A stretch of 64,000 bases of DNA, from assembly GCA_001970955.1 (NCBI GenBank), contig MPUH01000190.1, forward strand, positions 22,244 to 86,243. Reading direction: 5' to 3'. Below are positions 41,634 through 52,893 of the stretch, piece by piece (the first letter of the stretch is position 1; the number at the start of each line of letters is the position of its first letter). The notes below the pieces were generated by a model. That model saw only the letters and a program-made list of their open reading frames with translations. It was not told where the DNA came from and did no database searches. Source of the DNA: Stentor coeruleus. Lineage: Eukaryota; Ciliophora; Heterotrichea; Heterotrichida; Stentoridae. Made by a program: the position numbers and the translations under genes.

Positions 41634-43136
41634 TTAATTAGGCAAACTTGAATCACTTTCTCTCAAAAGCCTAGCAATTTTAATAATCGATTCTTTAGAC
41701 TCACTCGATATTTCCTGATAATAATAAGCATTTTGTAAATCTGAAACTATTTCTCTACATCCAGAAATAATATTAGCAATTTCTTCATCTATACTCATTT
41801 CTTTAACAACTTTTACTTCATGAGCTTTTTCTTCTCTAAGTTTTCTTATATATTGGAATTTAGGTGTTAATTCTCCATGACAAGTCATCATTGAATTTTT
41901 GATTTCAGGATTTAATGTTAAATCTTGATAAGGTAAATTTGGGTCATCTTGAGCTAATTCGATAATGTAATTGAATAATTTGTTACTGAAGTGTTGTGAA
42001 GCATCTCGAGGAAGTTCTGATGGAAGAAAGTCCATACTGTGATATAATAAAGAATTTTGTACATGCTCTTGGACTAGTTTATATATACGATCATCACATG
42101 GGTTGTATAGGAAAAAAGGATCTTCTGGTGTTGTAAACTTCCTACAAATCTCAATTGACCCTTTATAATCACAAGATATATCGCAAATCCCCAATAGCCT
42201 TCCAACACCCTGCTTGAAATCATCAACTCTCAAAATCTTTGGGTACTTCGTTTCATAATACAAACAATTAACAATCACTGACAGTTTATCTGAATATTTT
42301 TCTTTAAACACGCTTTTATACAAATGTGGAGAACTTCCATATTCTTTCCTATCAAATCCTCCATCACTAATCCTTTCATACAAATCCTTAGTGGCAAATT
42401 TCACAATATAAATAATAAAATTACTTTCTTCATTAGGTTCAAATATAAGAAATTCTTGTGGGGTTAAGAACTTATGAGGTAAATTCACTAATATTTCTTC
42501 AGCACCATCAGCACATCTACCTGTTCCTACAATCCCCCATATCATAGGTCCTAATCCTACAGGTAGTCCTTCAGTTGATATGATTTTCCCAATACGTATA
42601 ACATTTTCTATAGCTTCAGCTAAGGTGTAATACATATAAGAAAATCGTTCATATAAGAATGGGTTACTCATTTTACGCATAAGAAGGTATTTACCAAGAC
42701 CTTGAAGGAAATCTATTACCCCTGCATTTCCTGCAAAAGTTCCAAAAGCTACAAGACGTCCTGAGTCATTTCTTATACATTCATAATCTATTAGTCTTAT
42801 ATGCTTTTCTAATAAAGCATCTAGAAGTGGCATGTTGTATGGCTGGGCTTTAAGTGTATGAGAGAAGAACATGTAGGTCCTTTTTGGCAATAAATCAACA
42901 ATTTTTACTTCTTTTATGCCAATTAACAACTGGGCTTCTGAAAGATCTTCAGTTACTATAGCACCTGCGTGTTGGAATTCTATATCGGTAAAACATCTTG
43001 TGGTTGAAGGCTGGACTAAGACTTTTATGCCTAATTTAACGAGCCTTTTTACATCTTTTGGAGTAAGACCTACGCGGCGTTCCCAATAATTTTTTGTTTC
43101 CCTTACCAAACCAATCACATTTTTGTTTCCTTCCAT
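41634..43136 (-). CDS. AASS: Lysine-ketoglutarate reductase (saccharopine dehydrogenase, lysine-forming), stand-alone
   Basis: The 500-residue protein aligns with the N-terminal (LKR) half of alpha-aminoadipic semialdehyde synthase. Matches include IGLVRETKNYWERRVGLTP, TDIEFQHAGA, FFSHTLKAQPYNMPLL, RLIDYECI, RLVAFGTFAGNAG and the glycine-rich GIVGTGRCADGA segment, the probable NADPH site near residue 210. LKR condenses lysine and 2-oxoglutarate into saccharopine in mitochondrial lysine breakdown. The C-terminal saccharopine dehydrogenase domain of animals and plants is absent: the frame ends after a helical tail. I place the start at the ATG at 43136 (AAATAAAATG leader); four upstream codons begin with TTG and are unlikely to be used. 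No clear mitochondrial presequence is visible. Confidence 0.9.
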   Translation of the reverse strand: MEGNKNVIGLVRETKNYWERRVGLTPKDVKRLVKLGIKVLVQPSTTRCFTDIEFQHAGAIVTEDLSEAQLLIGIKEVKIVDLLPKRTYMFFSHTLKAQPYNMPLLDALLEKHIRLIDYECIRNDSGRLVAFGTFAGNAGVIDFLQGLGKYLLMRKMSNPFLYERFSYMYYTLAEAIENVIRIGKIISTEGLPVGLGPMIWGIVGTGRCADGAEEILVNLPHKFLTPQEFLIFEPNEESNFIIYIVKFATKDLYERISDGGFDRKEYGSSPHLYKSVFKEKYSDKLSVIVNCLYYETKYPKILRVDDFKQGVGRLLGICDISCDYKGSIEICRKFTTPEDPFFLYNPCDDRIYKLVQEHVQNSLLYHSMDFLPSELPRDASQHFSNKLFNYIIELAQDDPNLPYQDLTLNPEIKNSMMTCHGELTPKFQYIRKLREEKAHEVKVVKEMSIDEEIANIISGCREIVSDLQNAYYYQEISSESKESIIKIARLLRESDSSLPN

Positions 43137-44544
43137 TTTATTTGTCAAGATATACTTGGATAGGTGATGATATTCGATTTGAATGGATGATTTATTAAGA
43201 AAAAGATATTTTTGAGGGTTTTTTTCTGAGTTGGTTTTTAGATGCTATATTTTAAGATTTTAAGGTAGGTTAAATATTGATAAATTGGTTTAAATATGCA
43301 AATATTATAAAAAATTTTGATATAGGGTTATTTTTAATGTAATTTGTGTGCAAAAATTAGTATGTAGTTATGAGGTGTATAGGAGTTTTTGATTTATAAA
43401 GTGTTTATAATGATTCGTTTATAAATTTAATAGAAAGTCTGGTATATAATGAAGTAATAGGTATTTTAAACTATGATTAATACTAAATTGTTAGAACTAT
43501 GTGGTTAAATATCTGATGGTTTTCTTTAAGTAATTGCTTTTAGAACTTAATCTTAAAAAGCTAAAATTTATTGAGTTTCTATTTTTCTCAAAGATTGATG
43601 CTTGCATTTATTATTTAACTCTTAAACCTAATAAGCATCAAAAACTAAATGAATATCATAAAATGTTTCCTATCTCTCAAATTTTTATTTAATACAAGTA
43701 TTAAAATATAAATTCCACGATATAATTTATTCATCAATATTATCTCATCAAACCATAACATAAAGCAAATAAATAAAATAGTTGAAAATCTTCAAAGCCA
43801 CTAATCTCTTATATAAAAACAATATTTCAAATTAAATATCCAAAAATTCCTTTCAAAAATTAAACTCTTATTGTCATCAATAAAATATACCTTGTTTTAT
43901 AATGTAAAAAATATTTTCTAAATACTAAATAAGAATATTCTTATTTGTATAAACCAATTTTAACTAAGAAAATTATTATTTCCCAAATATGTGCAATATC
44001 TTTGTAGTATAAAAAAACTTATATTACTATCGAGGATTTAAAAACTCTTTAACTATGATATGAATAAATAAACAAAATAACTTTCTTTGCATATTTTCAT
44101 AATAAACAAATCACCATCACAGAAAATTTCATATTCAGCCATCTTATAATTTTATCATAACTTCATCGAAATTTAAAAATAATTCTTGAATAATTTCCAA
44201 ACATCCTTAAATTCCTTATCCATACTCTAACATTTTCCATACCCTTTATAAGTTTTAAGTGCAAAAACTTTTATTTTTTAAATAAAACTACTTTAAATTG
44301 TAAAATTCTTATATATAAACCCCTCCAACACCTTTTCTAGCATTATATTTCATATCCTAAACCATTCCATATACTAAATATCAAATCACTTTAATTTTCA
44401 TATATTACATATTAACTAAAAATATATTTTCTAGAGTTTTCTAAGTATTCTCTCTTTTATGTATTATGAAACCATTCATATAAACTCCAGCCTAAGCTCT
44501 CAATGAATTTCTGTTGATATTCCAAATCACAGTATATTATAAAT
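43137..44544. other. Divergent intergenic region
   Basis: It is G-rich on the + strand up to about 43550 and C-rich after that, a clear skew switch. No gene, RNA or repeat was seen. It should hold the promoters of the LKR and Myb genes. Confidence 0.55.
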
Positions 44545-45363
44545 ATGTCAAATAGCAGGAACTCATGGACCCAAGAAGTAATAAATATACAGGAAGACGA
44601 AATTATAAAAGAAATTGTGTTAGTCCAAGGGCTGAAAAAATGGACAAAAATCGCTAAAGCCATAAAAGATCGCCTTGGAATCGAAGGGAGGACCGGAAAA
44701 CAATGTCGTGAACGCTGGCACAACCACCTGAACCCCGAAATAAAAAAAGAGACCTGGACCGAAGACGAAGAAAACCGTATTTTCGAACTCCAAAAGCAAT
44801 TCGGCAACAAATGGAGCGAAATTGCTACACACATGTCTGGAAGAACAGATAATTCCATTAAGAACTGTTTTTATAGCGCTATCCGAAGAAACCTAAGAAA
44901 ATACAATAAAAAACGTCCTGAGTCAGAAAAACTCAAAGGGCCATTGAAGAGTCTATTAAAAAAGCCTAGTGCAAGGGCGATTCTTATGAAAACGTCTGTA
45001 ATCTCAGCTGAAACTCAGACTCGCATATTAAAGCCATCAAAAACCATTAAAAAGCATTTAAATTCTGATATTAAGCCAATTGATATTATCTGCCCAATGA
45101 TCTCCCCAATGCCTAATATGGGCATGTTTTCATTTCCTATTACTCCAAATACTACGCCAAGTATTATGTCCTCTAAATTTACATCAAGTTATTTCAACTT
45201 TCCTGATGAAATTTATATTATGGAAAATATGTATGCGAAAAATGATGTTGAACCTATAAATGAGATAATAAAGTCAGAGCAAACTACACCAAGATATTTT
45301 TTACCTCATTTCAGTCCGAAGACAACTTTTCAGCATTATTTTACACCAAGGAATTCTCAATAA
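44545..45363 (+). CDS. R2R3-type Myb transcription factor
   Basis: The 272 residues begin with two Myb repeats. The first, about 8-62, has Trp8, Trp33 and Trp58 and the core GRTGKQCRERWHNHLNP. The second, about 67-113, has Trp71, Trp90 and Phe109 and the core GRTDNSIKNCFYSAIRR. This is the c-Myb/plant R2R3 recognition-helix pattern, so sequence-specific DNA binding in the nucleus is well supported. A basic patch follows (KYNKKRPESEKLKG, 119-132). The rest is Ser/Pro/Thr-rich and probably an activation or regulatory region with several SP/TP sites. The start follows an ATTATAAAT leader. GC content is higher in the Myb repeats than elsewhere, matching their conservation. Confidence 0.93.
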   Translation: MSNSRNSWTQEVINIQEDEIIKEIVLVQGLKKWTKIAKAIKDRLGIEGRTGKQCRERWHNHLNPEIKKETWTEDEENRIFELQKQFGNKWSEIATHMSGRTDNSIKNCFYSAIRRNLRKYNKKRPESEKLKGPLKSLLKKPSARAILMKTSVISAETQTRILKPSKTIKKHLNSDIKPIDIICPMISPMPNMGMFSFPITPNTTPSIMSSKFTSSYFNFPDEIYIMENMYAKNDVEPINEIIKSEQTTPRYFLPHFSPKTTFQHYFTPRNSQ

Positions 45364-46052
45364 TTTTTTCTAATATACCAGTTTACTTAAAGCAAAGTTA
45401 AAAAATTAATTTATATGAAAGAGGTTAATATGGGAAATATGATTTTATAGGAGGAGATTGGGTTTGGGTAAGGAATTGGAGTTTGGCAGAGGAGGTTTGG
45501 AGATTGGAGAGTTTTTTGGGGTTGAGTTTATGGGTTTTTTTTGGGAGTGGTAAAGGTAAGGGAGATGGTGCACTTTTGGGTTGTGGTTTATGATATGTTA
45601 AGAATCAGGTTTAAGAATGGGGTTAGGTGCTAAAAGTGAATAATATAAAAATGTGAGAGGTGGAAGAATTGTGCAGGTGCATGGGTATTAAAATATTTAT
45701 GTATATTTCCGTATGCTATTAAAAATGCTTTAATTTGTGATTATATGTTAGACTGTGGCAGATGAGAGTTTTTAGATAATATGAACTTAGAGGATTGGGG
45801 AAAAAACACGACAAATCAAAATATGATTTCTTTCAATGAAGTTCAGAAATAGAATAATTTAACGAAAATTAAAGGAACTTCATATCTAAAACCAATACCT
45901 TAGAAAATGCTTATACATAATATGAAAACATAAATATGATTTCCTCTTTATATTCAGATATTATACTAAAAATCCATATTCGTTATTTTATCTTATAGTT
46001 ATCAAATCCTTACCAAAAAACCTCACAAGCAAAAAATGCTTATAATAAATAT
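45364..46052. other. Convergent intergenic region
   Basis: The first 300 bp are extremely G-rich on the + strand (runs such as GGAGGAGATTGGGTTTGGG) and the last 200 bp C-rich. No gene seen. Confidence 0.55.
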
Positions 46053-46793
46053 CTAAAACATATTAAAACAGTCCTCAGCTTCCTTAGCTACATCTTGAAC
46101 CCTTTTAAGTTTCTCAGCAAATGATTTTGCTGGAGACGATATAACAACAGGCTGCATATAATTTTCATTCTTTTTATATTTCTCTGTAGTTATATTCCTC
46201 ATGTTAATCACTTTAGCTAAATTCCTATGACGTTTAGGAGATGATGATGTGTTTAAATTCCTAAAATCCAAAGGCTCGATTCCATATAAAGTCACACTAG
46301 ATCTGGGGGTTATTTCAACAACATATGGTTTGTAAAAATTCGAACAGTCCATACTTTGATTTCTTCCATTACTTGTTTTGCAGTTCCTTTTTTCCATTAT
46401 TTTCTGCATTGACAGCTCAGGGAATTTGTCTTCTTGATCGAAAAATTCGTTTTCAGGTATATGCCCATTAGAAAGAACACGAATTTTAGGCCTTAAAGGA
46501 CTTGAATCTTGGAAATTTAACTGATCTCGCTGAGGTTTGGGCGCTTGAGGCCTTTCTTCGTCTAGAAAATCAAACAAAAATGACGGCAAATGCACAGATT
46601 CTTTGTTAATCCGATTTTTACGACTGGAAGTTTTTATTGTTCTTGAGGATTTTAACGTTAAATTTAGTCTTGTACTGCGTTTTGGGCTTGGAACCACATC
46701 TTTTATACAAATAAATGTGCGTTTTCTTTGCCTTAGAAGGTTTTGTGGGTTTTCTAGTTGCCGAAGTTTACCTGGGGTGATTGAAGTCAACAT
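46053..46793 (-). CDS. Basic disordered protein of unknown function
   Basis: The 246 residues have a basic N-terminal half (LRQRKRTF, TSSRKNRINK) and many Ser-Pro or Thr-Pro sites (VVPSPKR, SSPLRPK, ITPRSS, SSPKRH, SSPAKS). These suggest a phosphorylated, possibly nuclear or cytoskeletal protein. A short helix near the C-terminus (SFAEKLKRVQDVAKEAEDC, 222-240) could be an interaction element. No domain was recognised. The start is a plain ATG. Its right flank is G-rich on the + strand like other minus-gene 5' flanks. I think it is a real gene, function unknown. Confidence 0.65.
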   Translation of the reverse strand: MLTSITPGKLRQLENPQNLLRQRKRTFICIKDVVPSPKRSTRLNLTLKSSRTIKTSSRKNRINKESVHLPSFLFDFLDEERPQAPKPQRDQLNFQDSSPLRPKIRVLSNGHIPENEFFDQEDKFPELSMQKIMEKRNCKTSNGRNQSMDCSNFYKPYVVEITPRSSVTLYGIEPLDFRNLNTSSSPKRHRNLAKVINMRNITTEKYKKNENYMQPVVISSPAKSFAEKLKRVQDVAKEAEDCFNMF

Positions 46794-48089
46794 TTTTAAC
46801 AGGTTTTATAGTTGGATTTGCATGAAGATATTGAAAGATGAGAATTTTTTATAGGTTTAGAATGAGGATTTTGTAAGAAAAGTTTTTTAGGGTGTGCTTA
46901 TAGTTGATAAAATGAGTGGTTTTTGGTTTGTGGATTTGGGAAATTTTGAATGTCTTATGCATATTTTAGATTTTTGATAGAGTTTTTTTATTGATGGTTT
47001 ATGATATGTTGAGGCAATATTTGGATTTATAAGTGATTTTTTATTTTGTATGGCTGAATAGGATATATTGTTAAAGAATTATGAGATTGATAGTTTTTCT
47101 GATGCATTTTAAGTTTAAAAGGTAAAATAATGCATTTTAGAGTATTTTATTCATAGAAATAAATAGGTTTTTAATAAGAAAAGATAGGTCCTATTATTGT
47201 CACGTCGAATTTTTGAAAACGGATATGCTAGTCATAGGAAATTATAAATATAATGCATTTTTTGTTTTGTATACGAATTAATGTAAAATTCTATTTTAAA
47301 ATACAAAAGTAAAATTTTAGCTTTTTTTCTTCTGCTCATTTCTTTTAAACCTGCACATTCATCAATTTATAAAAGCTTTATTTCAGCAAAAATTCCAGCT
47401 TTTATTTATCAAATAAAGTTCATCTAATCTATAATAATTTTTTCCACTACTCCCCCATCATCCTATTAAAAGTCCATTCAGCTTTTAAACAAGCAGCATA
47501 CTTTTCTAATTATCCTAACTAGTTCCTTTTAAAAATCTGTAAATTTTTATATTATTTTAACTTATAATAATAATCAGCACTTCAGCTTCAATCTGATAAA
47601 AAAATGCACATAATCGCCTCCAAGGCAAATTTCTCATACTTACACCCGCACAGAATTTTATCCAAAATAAAGCAAACTATGTATCAATAATCATATCCAA
47701 CTATTTCCTTTATAAAACACTTCACAATTCTTAAACCAATTTCAACTCAAATATAGTTTACAAATCATATCCTTATAATAAATCCTAAAATCCTTGAAAT
47801 CAGAACAAATCTTAACTTCAAAACTAAATCTGAGACACAATAAATCAAAATTAAATACCCAATCTTTCAATCCCAACTCTAAAAAAAAACATCTATTATA
47901 TTTATTTTCACTTTATCTATATATTTTATCCTACTTTTATTCTAATATTTCTTATCCTACATCAATAATTTCTCCAAATATTCTCATAAATCTATTAGAC
48001 TCATTATTTATTCCATATTACATTACTTATAATTCACATATGTTTTCTTTATAAGTTTAACTAAGGATTTTATGTTAATTTTTTATTTA
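46794..48089. other. Intergenic region between minus-strand genes
   Basis: G-rich on the + strand up to about 47230, then C-rich from about 47330 to 48000. An 86-codon frame at 47794-48054 is low in complexity and was rejected. No RNA gene seen. Confidence 0.55.
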
Positions 48090-48482
48090 TTACACAAAAG
48101 GGTAATCCATAATTCTCTGTATAACCAATTCAGTTAAACTCATTGGTTTTGAAGCAAGATCTTCTGCATCAATGCAGTAACCTTTAGGCTTTTCTTGCAT
48201 ATCATGATTACGTCTGTGTAAAGATAATTGGGATATCTGGCGGAAGAACTCGCCACACACTGTACACTGGTATGGTCTTGCCCCAGTGTGAGTAAATGTG
48301 TGCTCTTTAAGATTTTGCTGACTAACGAAAAATCTGTTGCAATGTTCACATTTGTGCTTTTTTTGCTTTAGGTGGGTGATTTCAACGTGTCTTTTTAGGT
48401 TGAATTTTGTACTGTAAGTCTTAGTACAGTCATTCATCATGCAACAATATAAGCTGACCTTGTATTCTGTAATAACTTTCAT
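48090..48482 (-). CDS. Three-finger C2H2 zinc-finger protein
   Basis: The 130 residues contain three consecutive C2H2 fingers. Finger 1 is Cys14, Cys19, His32, His37, with a four-residue spacing in both pairs. Finger 2 is Cys45, Cys48, His61, His65. Finger 3 is Cys73, Cys76, His89, His93. The linker HTGARPYQC between fingers 2 and 3 is the canonical TGERP-type linker, which indicates sequence-specific DNA binding. The C-terminal 35 residues (DAEDLASKPMSLTELVIQR; core SLTELVIQRIMD) may be an effector helix. The start is the ATG at 48482. It is probably a small nuclear regulator. Confidence 0.88.
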   Translation of the reverse strand: MKVITEYKVSLYCCMMNDCTKTYSTKFNLKRHVEITHLKQKKHKCEHCNRFFVSQQNLKEHTFTHTGARPYQCTVCGEFFRQISQLSLHRRNHDMQEKPKGYCIDAEDLASKPMSLTELVIQRIMDYPFV

Positions 48483-50028
48483 ATTATATTATCAGCCATA
48501 AAAAGTTTTGAATAATCTTTTTCAACCCAGGTAAAATCAATCGACATTAAAAATTATGACTTAAAAAAGCCAATTTTTGATTGAAATCAGGGTGATTTCT
48601 TAATAAAAAAAGGATAGTTTTATTGAAACCCCTCAGCTCCAGACTTGCACTAACACTTGCTGGAAATTAACTTAAAAAATGGTTGGATTATAAAAAGTGT
48701 GAATAAATGCTTACGAATTATTCATAAGCCTGTATATTTTATGAAAATATTCCCTAATCCAAGTTCTTCATGCCTTTAAATTATTTTAAAATCTTAAAAT
48801 GTTAGATCCTTATATGTAAAAATTACTGATTTAGCATTTGAATATGAAAAATAATCCTTTTAAGTTAAGTTTAGGAGTAGAAAATCATAATTTTATAGAG
48901 ATTTATAAAGAAATTTGATATTATAAGTGTATTTTGTATGAGAATTTTATATTACATTACTAATTGAGTTAGAAACTTTACATTAATGACTTAAGATTTC
49001 GATATGAACAAAAAAAGAGTAGAATAAGTTTTACTAAGAATACTAAATAAAACTAAGGGGTTAATATGAAATTATAGTATCAGATTGGGTTTAGTTTAGA
49101 TATTTAAGACTATATGTTTAATATTGTGTTGTTGGGAGTATAAACAAATGGAAAAGAGTGATTTAAGAAATTATGATAAAGATTTTTTAAAGTTATAATG
49201 ATAAGTATTATAGGAAATGATGCCAGGATGATATAGGCTGATTGTAAGAAAGTTAGATTTGGCTGTGTAATAAAGAATAGATATGTGAATAGTATAAAAA
49301 TCAACTGGTTTTAAGCAAACTAGGTTTAGTATCAGTTTATCCTTTAGGCGTATAGTATAAAAACTGTCTACTTTGGATTATATCATTAACTGGATTATAA
49401 AATTGGGAACTCATTAGTTTTACATAAAGTTGCATCAAATTTGTGAACCTATACGAAAACTAAGAAATTTAATTGATGCTAAAGACTTTATTTCAATTAA
49501 ACCCTGTAGAAAAAAAATAAATCGCCAGGGTTAAAGGGATTTCACATATCAGTCAACTGAGTTTCAAGAAAAAATATTTTAAAACAGGTTCAAAATAGAT
49601 TTTTTATAATTACCCAAACAGGTTAAGATAATCTTATTATATAAAAATTGCTTTATTTTCAGCAATAAAATGAAAGCATTTTATATGAAGACCTAATACT
49701 AGAAGGATACATTAAATAAATTCTTATTTAAATTTTTTATGATTTCATATCGTTTATGATATTAGTTATAGGAAAAATACTATCAAACTAAGGATTTCTA
49801 AGGTTTTTTATATAGTGAAGTTTGAGATAAGGGAGTGAAATTGTAAATTCAGAAGAAAATTGAAATTAAATTAAATTATTTTAGATATATGGAATTATAG
49901 GGAAGTTGGATTATATAGAATTAAAGATAGAAAATATGGAGGATTTTGAATAACTTTATTATGATAGATGCATAATATTACCATGGGGTGGTGAGATTTT
50001 AATCAAATTATGATAATTTTACAAATAA
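48483..50028. other. Long divergent intergenic region with a possible relic
   Basis: Mostly AT-rich, and G-rich on the + strand even next to the gene at 50029, an exception to the usual skew pattern. It contains the relic at about 49440-49632. A 64-codon minus frame at 49110-49304 is AT-driven and was rejected. Confidence 0.5.
49440..49632 (+). pseudogene. Possible gene relic with in-frame stops
   Basis: One frame reads VNLYEN, EI, LMLKTLFQLNPVEKK, IARVKGISHISQLSFKKKYF and IFYNYPNRLR, with each piece separated by a stop (TAA, TAA, TAA, TAG). The protein-like composition over 60 codons is unlike neighbouring random frames. The source is unknown. Confidence 0.3.
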
Positions 50029-51030
50029 ATGGAAGTTTTATCAGTAAAAAACACTGAGGCTCCACCTTCTACTTTTGCAACTGAACAAGTTACTGATTTA
50101 TTAGAAGTTGTACATAAATCCCGAAAAGCGTATTCATCCTTCGAAATGTTCAAAAGAAATACACACTTTGAGACCACAAATTTACTTAGAGATATTCCTT
50201 CACATTTACAAGGCAAAAGAATTACTGGCCTAACCTACAAACTAGAAGAAAATATGAACTTTGCCTCAAGCCTACCCATAGAATACCTCGAAAGCAAACT
50301 TTTCGATTTATGCCGTACATATATTCTAAGCTTAAACAGTTCAAAACTAATAACAAAGAATTTTATTCAAATGCACCCTTTATTAAAACTTATAGAAGAA
50401 GATAGTGTATTTTTTGATAATGCTAAACAGCTTATGATTCAGCATTTGTCAATTAACAAATCAGCAATAAAAGAATATAATTTTATCAAACTGTTCATAA
50501 AGTTCATCAATGATCTTATTCTTGTATGGGGTGTTTCAAATCTGTATAACTATCGTTTTCGTTTTAATCATAGACTTGAGTTAATTTATTTTGTCAATCT
50601 AGATGACATTTTTTCTGATCTTATTACCTGTGAAATGATTTGGCTAAGCCATGCAGTAAAAGTCCCACCTCTTTCATATGTTGTAAGCAAAAATGTGATA
50701 AAGCAAGGGGAGATACTTTTAAAAGCGTTTGAAGAAGTTATTGATTTGTTCATGAAGACTAATGAGGATTTTATACAAAATTATGAGTCTATTGAATCTT
50801 GGCTGTCGTACAAAAACCCGGTTTTAAACAGGAATTTTGACTTTGCGATGCCTTCAAAGGTGTTTAAGCCTAAATATCAAAGACTTCATGATAGTTTTTG
50901 GGATGTTTTCTGCAAGAAAAAACAATCGAATTTAAAATACCATGTAAAATGTTTTGAAAAAGCATATAGGAGCTTTGAAGAAGCTATTCTTTCAGCACTA
51001 ATCGACATGTCAAATTCATGCTTTAAGTAA
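50029..51030 (+). CDS. Alpha-helical protein of unknown function
   Basis: The 333-residue protein was not recognised. The first 60 residues are polar (VKNTEAPPSTFATEQVTDLL; core APPSTFATEQV). From residue 70 onward it is predicted helical and moderately hydrophobic, with segments such as FIKLFIKFINDLILVWGV (about 150-170) and IWLSHAVKVPPLSY (about 205). These look like a helical bundle rather than membrane spans. Conserved-looking tryptophans occur at the end (ESWLSYKNPVLNR, DSFWDVFCKKK). No signal peptide or catalytic motif is seen. Codon use matches the neighbours. It could be a vesicle-tether-like or scaffold protein, but nothing proves it. Confidence 0.68.
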   Translation: MEVLSVKNTEAPPSTFATEQVTDLLEVVHKSRKAYSSFEMFKRNTHFETTNLLRDIPSHLQGKRITGLTYKLEENMNFASSLPIEYLESKLFDLCRTYILSLNSSKLITKNFIQMHPLLKLIEEDSVFFDNAKQLMIQHLSINKSAIKEYNFIKLFIKFINDLILVWGVSNLYNYRFRFNHRLELIYFVNLDDIFSDLITCEMIWLSHAVKVPPLSYVVSKNVIKQGEILLKAFEEVIDLFMKTNEDFIQNYESIESWLSYKNPVLNRNFDFAMPSKVFKPKYQRLHDSFWDVFCKKKQSNLKYHVKCFEKAYRSFEEAILSALIDMSNSCFK

Positions 51031-52281
51031 TATAATAATTTATAAAACCCTTATCAGAATGGTTTTTTTCTTTATTTTACCAGGTAAAAAAACTAGTTTA
51101 AAAAATATTGATGACTAATTATTCAATATCTTAAGACAATATATGCTAAAATATATAAATAGCTTATTTCCTATTATTTTAGCCCTTTGATGTTAAAATA
51201 ATCAAAATTATCTTTAAATTTATTATAGAAAAATAAAGATTATTATATTGTGTATAAATTATGATTTATGGTAATGCAAGTAAATGTAAACAAAAAATTG
51301 TTGGGATATAGGAATTTCAAGGATAATAAGTGGTTTTTGTATTATGAGGCTGATGGTTTTAGCTTTTTTTAACTTTTTTATGTGTTGGGATTTAAGATTT
51401 ATTATTATATAGTTCCATATTTTTACTAATATGATAATTGGTGAAATAGATATAAGAAATTATAAATTTTGGCTATGAAACTTTTTTTTTGAAATTAGGA
51501 GCTAAATAAAGAATAACTGAGTCGGAGGATATGTGGAGTTAATTGTATTATATGTAAATCATAAACTGTAAACTATAATTGTGAAATAATTAGTAAATAG
51601 AAAAACGTTTTTTTACAAATTATTTTCATATTATTATTGTGCTTGAAAAGATTGAATGAAGATTTTCGTTTTTCAGTTTTTTTAATGTGCTCAGCTTAGA
51701 CTTATGCGACTTTGTGAAAATCGTTAGAAATTCACAAGCGAAAATTAAAATTATTACAAAAAATTCATGAAATAAACAAAAATTTATATCATAAAAAACC
51801 TGCTGATTATTTTTCATGATGGCATCTTGAAATTAATTTTCTTAACATTAAACTATATATAAAAAATATAAGACAGCCAGATAATTTTTATCACAGTATC
51901 TATGTTTATGTACTTTAGTGTAAAGCAATAGTAAATTCTATAAACTTTAATAAAATCCTAGTATTTTTAATTTACATATTTATACTATACATTAGTCCAT
52001 AAATTTATCCATCCAGTCTTTTAATTCATATCTAATATATATATAATAATAACTTTATCTATTTTATCATTATCCTACTATAAAGTTTATATAAATCCTA
52101 ATATCTAATAATTAAAATTTAACAAAACCATCAAGCAACCATTTACAATCCATTAATAAAACTACTCTACTCAACAACAAAATCAAAACACCTTCACCCT
52201 ACAAAACCCTTTACTATAATCCAAAATACCTCCTAATTCCTTCCAAAAATCATAAACCCACACTAATATAATTAAATAATT
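51031..52281. other. Convergent intergenic region
   Basis: G-rich on the + strand at 51240-51560, then C-rich at 52080-52280, AT-rich between. A 63-codon minus frame at 51626-51817 was judged spurious. No RNA gene seen. Confidence 0.55.
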
Positions 52282-52893
52282 CTAATTATTCAGCCAAGAG
52301 TCATCATCAAGCAATTCCATAACATCTCTCTCAAAACTCCTTGGGGGATTCCTCTTAAACTCCAAAGCTTTCCTCAGTGTCTCTTTAAAGATTTTCACAA
52401 CATTCGTCCCATCTGCAGCAGACACAAAATGAAAATCAAGGCCATATTGCTCACCGAATTTAAAGCTCTTCTTAGTCACATCTAAATTCACATCAATTTT
52501 ATTGGCAATAAGTACACAAGGTATATCAGGACAATATGTCCTCATTTCTTTATACCAATTTTTCAAGTTAGCATAAGTGATTTTACGTGTCACATCAAAT
52601 ACAAGTACACATGCATGAGCGCCAAAGTAATATGAAGGGTGTAGATTATTAAAGCACTCTTGGCCTGCTGTATCCCAAATATCAATTTTTAGTTCTTGGC
52701 CTTCAAATACTGTGTTATGTCTGAACATTGTCAGAGCATAGGTCGAAAGCTGCCGTTCTTCATAGTCGTTGATTAAAAATCGCTCTACTAGTTTTGACTT
52801 GCCTACAGCTGAATCACCTAGTAGGATGATTTTGATATCGCATGGAGCTAATTCAGCCGCTTGTTTCGCTTTATTCTCGATTAGATGTTCCAT
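52282..52893 (-). CDS. RABL2: RABL2-like small GTPase
   Basis: The 203 residues match RABL2 over the full G domain: P-loop GDSAVGKS (26-33), ERFL...QQLSTYALT-type switch I (here RQLSTYALTMFRHN), WDTAGQE (73-79), NKID (131-134) and SAADGTNVVK (158-167). The strings LSTYALT and FVSAADGTNVVK are RABL2 signatures, not general Rab ones. Like RABL2 it lacks a C-terminal prenylation cysteine motif. In animals and algae RABL2 binds the IFT-B complex and starts intraflagellar transport at the ciliary base, a fitting role in a heavily ciliated cell. Position 80 is Cys where most Rabs have Arg after QE, a small oddity. Confidence 0.93.
   Translation of the reverse strand: MEHLIENKAKQAAELAPCDIKIILLGDSAVGKSKLVERFLINDYEERQLSTYALTMFRHNTVFEGQELKIDIWDTAGQECFNNLHPSYYFGAHACVLVFDVTRKITYANLKNWYKEMRTYCPDIPCVLIANKIDVNLDVTKKSFKFGEQYGLDFHFVSAADGTNVVKIFKETLRKALEFKRNPPRSFERDVMELLDDDSWLNN

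Noticed and set aside
44457-44858. 133-codon minus frame
   Set aside because: Lies antisense to the Myb repeats; its composition derives from the conserved Myb codons.
47794-48054. 86-codon plus frame
   Set aside because: Low-complexity Ser/Ile/Tyr/Leu composition, no homology recognised.
51626-51817. 63-codon minus frame
   Set aside because: Phe/Ile-rich and Lys-rich noise, no domain and no conserved neighbour.
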